The position numbers and the translations under genes were made by a program. Below, in pieces: positions 58,595 to 64,000 of a stretch of 64,000 nt of DNA. Under the pieces are notes generated by a model. It searched no databases. It was not told the DNA's origin and was given only the letters and a program-made list of their open reading frames with translations. This stretch comes from Dioszegia crocea (lineage: Eukaryota; Basidiomycota; Tremellomycetes; Tremellales; Bulleribasidiaceae): contig BCKK01000002.1 in the NCBI GenBank assembly GCA_001600615.1, positions 2,200,809-2,264,808 of the forward strand, read 5' to 3'. Each line of letters begins with the position of its first letter. The stretch's first letter is position 1.

Positions 58595-59068
58595 GGCTGG
58601 GGCGGACGGGATGACGGGGTGGGGGATTGGCGCCCCTTTGCGACCCAACCGGTCTCTTTCGGGTGATAGTGGGCTATGCGGAGTCCGCAATGCAAGTGAG
58701 GCCTACGAGAGGGGGAGTGAGGGGGTAATGGGCTCTGCTCATGCGAGAGATGCTGTTATGATACGGCAATCTGGATATCTGAGCTCCGCTTACTCGCTTT
58801 GCCCATTACCAAATCAGATCGAAAAAGCAATTGCCAGAATATTACGATACGGTACAAGGGTGCTTGGTCTGATGCAGGCCCATCCAGAGCTCTGACAGTG
58901 AGCAGGCTGAAGGGATAGCAGGAGCGATAGCGCCTGAAAGTACTGCTGTACATGTACCGCATATGGAATAGCGACGTGATGCTCCCCTCATCTAGTAATC
59001 TGTATCCTTATCCGCCAAAGCCGGCATCGCCCGATAACCCCTTCACCGCCCTAACCATAGGGCCCTCC
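58595..59068 (-). other. Spacer upstream of ARG2
   Basis: This 474-base gap lies between the ARG2 start and the RUB1 stop codon. It may contain additional 5' exon sequence of ARG2, since an open minus-strand frame continues to 58690. No Gcn4-type TGACTCA is seen. No other gene is supported. Confidence 0.3.
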
Positions 59069-59621
59069 TCATAATGCTCCGCCTCGCAGCGCCAACACCA
59101 AGTGGATAACTACGCCCGCATCGATCTTGTAGTCCTGGATAGTCTTTTCGTCCGCCCTAATTAATCAGCAAGTGGTTCATTTCGCTTCATCAATCCCGTG
59201 GATGAGTCATCGTTTTCTTCATCCGACCGCGAAATCCACTAAGCTGGCATTGGAGAAGTCAAAGTGGAAGTAGACTTACATCGCTTTACCGGCGTAAATC
59301 AGACGCTGTTGGCTGGGGGGAATACCGGCCTTCTCCTCGACTCTTTCCTTCACTTTTGATATCTAGAAAAAGCTGTCAGCTGATCGCTGATTATTACAAG
59401 GAGTTCTTTCCTGGTGAAGACGTACGGGCCACTCAGGCTGGACATCTATCTCAACCTGGAGGCATCAGCAGAGCTTCCCGTATGTGACTGTCATCACAGA
59501 AAGTTCCAGCAGATTGGTGCCGAACAAGACATACCTCCTTCCCTGTAAGGGTCTGGTCTCGTCAGCTTCGGAAAACAAGACAAATTTACGATGTGAAGCT
59601 CACCTTGACTGTCACGAGCAT
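59069..59621 (-). CDS. RUB1: Ubiquitin-like modifier NEDD8/Rub1 precursor
   Basis: This 78-residue precursor becomes a 76-residue modifier that is conjugated to cullins and controls SCF-type ligases. Five exons join as MLVTVK, TLTGKE, VEIDVQPEWP, a 27-codon core (starting ISKVKERVEEKAGIPP) and the last exon from ADEKTIQDYKIDAG. The first two exons are only 18 bases each (59621-59604 and 59552-59535). The mature end is LVLALRGG with Gly75-Gly76, followed by Ala-Leu, which a protease must remove. Residue 72 is Ala, the NEDD8-specific choice (Arg in ubiquitin). Lys48 is present in the YAGKAM segment. The length, KTLTGKE-like start and LALRGG end make this secure. Being so short and intron-rich, it is easily missed by gene finders. 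Confidence 0.95.
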
Positions 59622-60118
59622 TTTGAAGATCCGCTATCTGTGTTTGAGGGTAGGGCAGGTGTTGATGGGTGGATGATGATGCAAAAGACAGACAAGCTTC
59701 CCGCCAAAATGAAGGTGGCGCGGACGCGTTTCATATGGTGGTCCGTGCGTGCATTATTTGCGGTCGTGTCGCTGAGACGCTGAGGCTTGAGTGCGAGGCA
59801 CACTGCGGCAGCCTTGGCAAGTGAGACAGTAGCCTATGCTTGGGCATGCACATCGGGCTATTCTTAAACGGTCGCACCGAAATCCCAAGCTACAATCATC
59901 ATGAATCACCAAAATTCTACTCTAGGCCGGTGTTTGTTGCGCTGTAATCTATGAGTCCTCTCGCTCCGGACATGATTGCCGTGCCTTTCCATCTCCCTGA
60001 TGGCGCTCTGACAGGTCTTGCAGACTGAATGTCTGCGCTTCATAGCTGTTCGACAGACTTGACCAGTGAGCGAGAGCCCCGGCAGCAAAGTGGAGCTTCT
60101 ACGCTCATCCCTTCAGCT
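59622..60118 (-). other. Promoter region of RUB1
   Basis: This is 497 bases between the RUB1 start and the POP5 stop codon. A 60-codon minus-strand frame at 59906-60088 contains a CKTC pair and many Arg residues but has no family match I can recognise. I see no RNA gene. Confidence 0.3.
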
Positions 60119-60854
60119 TCAATCCTCGAGAGCGTTCATCATCTCCTCTTCCTTGTCCCAACCCTCCCGTAGCTTCTTCTTCTCTTCGTCCTTCCTGGCG
60201 TTCCTTCCCAAGCCCTCATCGGGAATGCCCGCCAGCGCCGCCGCGAGCATCTGGGCCGTGATCAATCGGTGGTAGGCTATTGCGCGATTTTGCAATTTTT
60301 TGATCGTTCCGCTGACGGCCACTACGCGGGGGATGACAGGATGACCGTTGAGGTCGCGAAGGAGTGTGAGGGATGCCCAGAGGGTACGGTAGTGGGGTCG
60401 AGAGACGCGAAGGATGGTCAGAGTGGTGTAGGGAGAATGATAGACGACTGTAGTGAATTAGCTTTGCTATACCTTGCCGTACAGAGGTAGTCGTTGTGTT
60501 CAGATGCCATGAGGTATAGCGCAGGGTCAGCTTACCTTTAAAAGAACTAGCCAAACGACCCCAACCCTCATCTCCAAATACATCAAGCACATTCGCCCTC
60601 AATGCCCTGAAAACCACTGAGGCTCCGTCGTCCCGGAGTTTCAGCTGACCCGACAGATCAGGATGAGGCGCTACGAATGGCACCAAGGGTAGAATGGGGA
60701 GAGCATCCTCCTCGTCGTCGTCTAGATCATCCTGATCTGGGCTGAAGGTAGAGATGGGGTCGTTCGGACCAGTTAGGGCGGTACCGATGTTTGGGGTAAA
60801 AGCGGAAGGAGAGAGGAATTCTACGAGGATGTGCCGGTTCTTGAAGCGGACCAT
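60119..60854 (-). CDS. POP5: Ribonuclease P/MRP subunit Pop5
   Basis: Pop5 is a core protein of RNase P (tRNA 5' maturation) and RNase MRP (rRNA processing). Two exons span 60854-60119; the intron (donor GTAAGC, branch GCTAAT, acceptor CTACAG) joins RLASSFK to VVYHSPYTTLTILR. The start MVRFKNRHILVEFLSPSAF is the near-invariant Pop5 N-terminus. The family then continues with LRANVLDVFGDEGWGRL, LRVSRPHYRTLWASLTLLR and VVAVSGTIKKLQNRAIAYHR, matching the Pop5/Rpp14 fold. An acidic insertion (DQDDLDDDEEDALP) lies near residue 40. The C-terminus is a charged helix ending EEEMMNALED. It shares a 286-base divergent promoter with the Sgs1-type helicase gene. Confidence 0.92.
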
Positions 60855-60953
60855 GGCAGTAGTGTTGGCCTTGTGAGGAGCATGTGCCCTACTCTATATA
60901 GATATCGAGAGTAGACAGTCGACGCTTCAGGCGAACTTTTGAAGATGCGGAAA

Positions 60954-61019
60954 AGTTTCCGTCGGAAACTCGGTGGCCAGTCACGTGACTTGGCTACTTA
61001 CGTCACCCATCATACGCGT
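60954..61019. promoter_or_regulatory. Divergent POP5/SGS1 promoter: palindrome, E-box, CRE-like and MCB sites
   Basis: Within 66 bases lie the perfect inverted repeat AGTTTCC-GTC-GGAAACT (60954-60970), an E-box CACGTG (60982-60987), TTACGTCA (60998-61005) and the MluI cell-cycle box ACGCGT (61014-61019). The MCB is about 120 bases before the SGS1 ATG and suits MBF-driven G1/S transcription of a replication-repair helicase. The motifs are exact; their use is inferred. Confidence 0.5.
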
Positions 61020-61140
61020 CAACAAATGTCTGATGTGGCACGGATGATTTCTTTCACCTCACTATACCTTCACCCTTCTCCTTCTATACAACTATCCAGG
61101 TCACTGCCTGTGCTCATCGCGACACCTCGTCAGGGACATC

Positions 61141-64000
61141 ATGAGTGGTCCCCGGACGAATTTGTCCGATATGCTCGCGAGGCTGCCGGGAGGAGGGGTG
61201 GGCAGTGGAGTGGCGAAGGGAGGAAGCGAACGCGCTGGGCCGAGCTCGACTAGGGTATGTCTACCTCACGAGGGGCAAGCATGATCTCTGAGATTGATGA
61301 TATCTGACTTGACAGCCACAATTTGTACTCGCCCGGACGGCATCAGCTGGTCCATCACGACAAACAGCATCCGCAACGCGTAAGTTTTTCGCTGATTGAC
61401 TCTGCGTGCGAGATCTGGACAACGACTGATCGAGGACAGAATCAAATCCTATCCCTCTACATCGTTCCACTCCCAATCTCGCGCCGACGTTCAACAATTC
61501 GTCTGCGTCCCGATCGGCTCCGAAGGATACACTAGGATCGGCAGTCCTGACGCCGAAATCGATGAATGGTTCGCCAGTGTATCGCGCGAGTACGAGTCAG
61601 AAACCATCTGGCGCTGCTTCGATGTCGTCGAACGCGCTGCCCTCTGCGCCTGTACAGAAAGGCGGATCTAAGCTTGACTCCGTAAGTCGATTATTCCTGA
61701 ATTTACATAGGAAAGTTACTGATTAGTCAGATTCCAACCGAGCGCTTGATGACGATGATCATCAAAAATCAGGCGGAGCAGCTGGAGCTTGCCAAGCAGA
61801 AACAAAGTATAGGGGATGATGACGACTGGATGGGAGAAGATCCAGAGATGATTGATGGCAAGATGTAAGCTGGTTGTCTACGACTCGTGATGGTGGCTTA
61901 CAATGTAGTGCAATGCTGGAATCCAGGCTGAAGGATCTCACGGCAGCCATGACGGCTCGGCTATCCGCTCCAAAACCTTCGGAACAGATATCGTCGGGCT
62001 CGACCGCTCGGTCGGAATATTTTGCTGCCCAGCAGCAACAGGCGCCGGCGTCTGGTCCAGGACATCCCCAGATTCAACCTTCCACGAGATATCCCACCCC
62101 GCCCACCAACAGCGGTCCAAGTCGGACATTGACGAGTAACCGTGACCGTCCTCAGCAACATAGCGACAACAGTATGGACGGCGGGAAACCACTTGCGGCG
62201 CATCATGTCATTTCTGAGGACGAGGACGAGGAAGTGCCGCTGGCGAAATTAAAGGCATTTCCTGTTCGACGGAGTAAGGTCATGGAGGCGGATGACTACG
62301 ATATCGCCATGGCGGAGCAAGAAGACGAGGCGGGACCATCAACTCCTTCTGCTCATCGAAGAGCCCAGGCGGAGATTGAGGATATACCACCCGAGGCATT
62401 CTTCTCTTCCCCTCCTTTACCCATCTCTCGACCCCCGCAGCACCATCAGCACCCGGTGCGCGTCTCGGCGTCCGCCACTCGAGCCATGCAGCCTGGTCCG
62501 TCGACTCAGGCAAGGGCCGGGCCGGGTCCCGGGACGATTGCCCGTACTCAGGCCCTCAGAGGTCCTCGACCTTCTGAAGGATCGTCTGTGTTGCCTCCTC
62601 GAGAGGAAGAGCCTGAAGAGCTCGAAATCGAGGTGATACATCCGTGGTCTAAAGAGCTCAGCCAGCGATTGAGGCAGACGTTCAGATTGCCAAAGTTCCG
62701 GAAACATCAGAAGGAGGCGATAGATGCCACTATGGGTGGGAAAGATGGTGAGTCAGCTGTGCCGAGCTCAGCTAATATCCAGTATTCGTCCTCATGCCGA
62801 CTGGAGGAGGGAAGTCCTTGACCTGTAAGTTTCGCTTGCTTGCTTTGTAGGTCACCAAGCTGACGCTCAGATCAACTACCCGCAGTGTGTACAACCGGTG
62901 TTACAAGCGGTGTGACTTTCGTCATCTCTCCCCTCATTTCTCTTATCAACGACCAAACACGACATCTACTCAGACTCGACGTCGCCGCATTGGCCTATAC
63001 TGGCGACATGACGCCGTCCGACAAAGCGGATGCTCACAAACAGCTATCCGAGCCCAATCCCTTTGTGCGCGTAGTCTACGTCACGCCAGAAATGATGTCG
63101 ATGGGTGGGCAGATCAAAGGTATCATGCGGGACTTGGTGCGAAGGAAGAAGCTGGCCAGGTTTGTGGTTGATGAAGCGCATTGCGTCTCGCAATGGGGCC
63201 ATGACTTCCGATCTGATTGTAAGTTGATCGGCATCGTGGGAAGGGGCACACGGCTGACTTCCAGATCTCAAACTTGGTCAATTACGAAAAGACTATCCCT
63301 CGGTGCCGATCATGGCTCTTACTGCGACTGCCCAAGTCAAAGTTCAGGAAGATATCATTCGTTCCCTCGGTATACAAGGTTGCGTGATCTTGCGACAATC
63401 CTTCAACCGGCCGAATCTCGCTTATGAGGTCCGACCCAAGAACAAGGACATCCTGGCGGATATCGTCAAGGTCATCTACTCTCAGCAAGTCGATCGGAAA
63501 CATGTACCCGGAATTATCTACTGCGCGAGCAGAGACAAATGCGAGATGCTGGCCAAGACATTGAGGGAGGAGCATGGGCTTGGAGCGCAGCATTACCATG
63601 CGGGTATGGCGAAGGGGGATAGGCGTAGAACACAGGAAGGGTGGCAAGAGCATGAGTTTGAGATCATTGTCGCTACTGTGGCCTTCGGGATGGGGTGAGT
63701 TTTCCTTTCAGAGACTCACATGCCCAAATGCTGATCCTGCAGTATTGATAAGCCAGATGTCAGATGTGAGTAAATTCCAGGCACTCAGCGAATATAGCTG
63801 ACGTCCTAGTCGTCATCCACCACTCTCTTCCCCGTTCACTCGAGGGATACTATCAGGAGACTGGTCGAGGTGGACGAGATGGAAAAGCCTCTGTATGTAT
63901 TTTGTACTACAACTACGCCGGTAAGTCTCAGCTTCTCCAAAGAATCGACATCAAGCTGATGACTAGATGGCAAAAATATGCTTTCCATGATCGACAAAGA
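61141..64000 (+). CDS. SGS1: RecQ helicase, Sgs1/BLM type (3' end beyond window)
   Basis: This ATP-dependent 3'-5' helicase dissolves recombination intermediates together with Top3 and Rmi1 and protects replication forks. The start MSGPRTNLSDMLARLPGG is followed by a long disordered N-terminus in several small exons with Ser/Pro and acidic tracts; a short helix RLMTMIIKNQAEQLELAKQK is present. The helicase core begins PWSKELSQRLRQTFRLPKFR, then HQKEAIDAT, Walker A [93 protein letters not shown] and YYQETGRGGRDG. The canonical SQWGHDFR loop and the long N-terminus mark the BLM/Sgs1 class. The window ends after KNMLSMIDK, before the zinc, RQC and HRDC parts. Introns have GCTGA or CTGAT branches. 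Confidence 0.94.

Noticed and set aside
59906..60088. 60-codon minus-strand frame with a CKTC pair and basic residues
   Set aside because: It is too short, the metal-ligand pattern is incomplete, and it has no neighbouring exon; it lies in the RUB1 promoter region.

Overview
The window looks like nuclear DNA of a basidiomycetous yeast, most probably a Tremellomycete (Cryptococcus/Kwoniella/Trichosporon relatives). The genes are dense and protein-coding, broken by many introns of about 34-70 nt. The introns have GTGAGT/GTAAGT donors and a branch site of the GCTGAC/GCTGAT/GCTAAT type lying 5-12 nt before the acceptor AG. ATG-only and 12-18 nt exons occur. I found no rRNA, tRNA, transposon, CRISPR array or bacterial-type operon. 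All gene models below were assembled by hand from reading frames, splice signals and family motifs; 5' ends are the least certain part.

Layout. 1-2.4 kb: an acidic coiled-coil protein (-). 2.4-3.7 kb: F-box-like protein (+). 4.1-5.5 kb: GH105 unsaturated rhamnogalacturonyl hydrolase (-) with a palindrome-rich promoter. 6.0-11.1 kb: a 1539-residue disordered orphan (+). 11.9-14.2 kb: cytochrome P450 (-). 14.9-16.7 kb: Ser/Pro-rich orphan (+). 17.1-18.3 kb: multi-pass membrane orphan (-). 18.8-20.7 kb: argininosuccinate lyase (+). 21.0-26.75 kb: sterol glucosyltransferase Atg26/UGT51 (-). 27.2-31.0 kb: a divergent RecQ helicase (+). 31.2-33.1 kb: Dal5-type permease (-). 33.6-38.2 kb: Rdh54/Rad54B translocase (-). 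38.8-40.8 kb: cyclopropane-fatty-acid synthase (+) with a damaged splice donor. 41.1-42.1 kb: TAF11 (-). 42.4-45.7 kb: Zn2Cys6 regulator (-). 46.1-49.3 kb: RRP6 (-). 50.0-50.9 kb: mitochondrial ribosomal protein mL46 (+). 51.1-54.1 kb: siderophore-iron transporter (-). 54.3-56.4 kb: MidA/NDUFAF7-type methyltransferase (+). 56.6-58.6 kb: acetylglutamate synthase (-). 59.1-59.6 kb: NEDD8/Rub1 (-). 60.1-60.9 kb: RNase P/MRP subunit Pop5 (-). 61.1-64.0 kb: Sgs1/BLM RecQ helicase (+), cut by the window end.

How the genes relate. Two arginine-biosynthesis genes (first step and last step) and three recombination ATPases (two RecQ, one Rdh54) lie here, but they are scattered and do not form a cluster. 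Several divergent gene pairs share short intergenic promoters that carry a recurring ACGTCA-core element. The three recombination genes each have a CGCG-core (MCB/E2F-like) site upstream, which suggests G1/S control. I did not find a clearly new multi-gene system. The best leads are a non-canonical TT-AG intron in the cyclopropane synthase, microexons encoding the zinc cluster and Rub1, a P450 haem motif with Trp in place of Phe, an acidic insertion in the Atg26 catalytic domain, and a RecQ paralogue with an unassigned C-terminal region.
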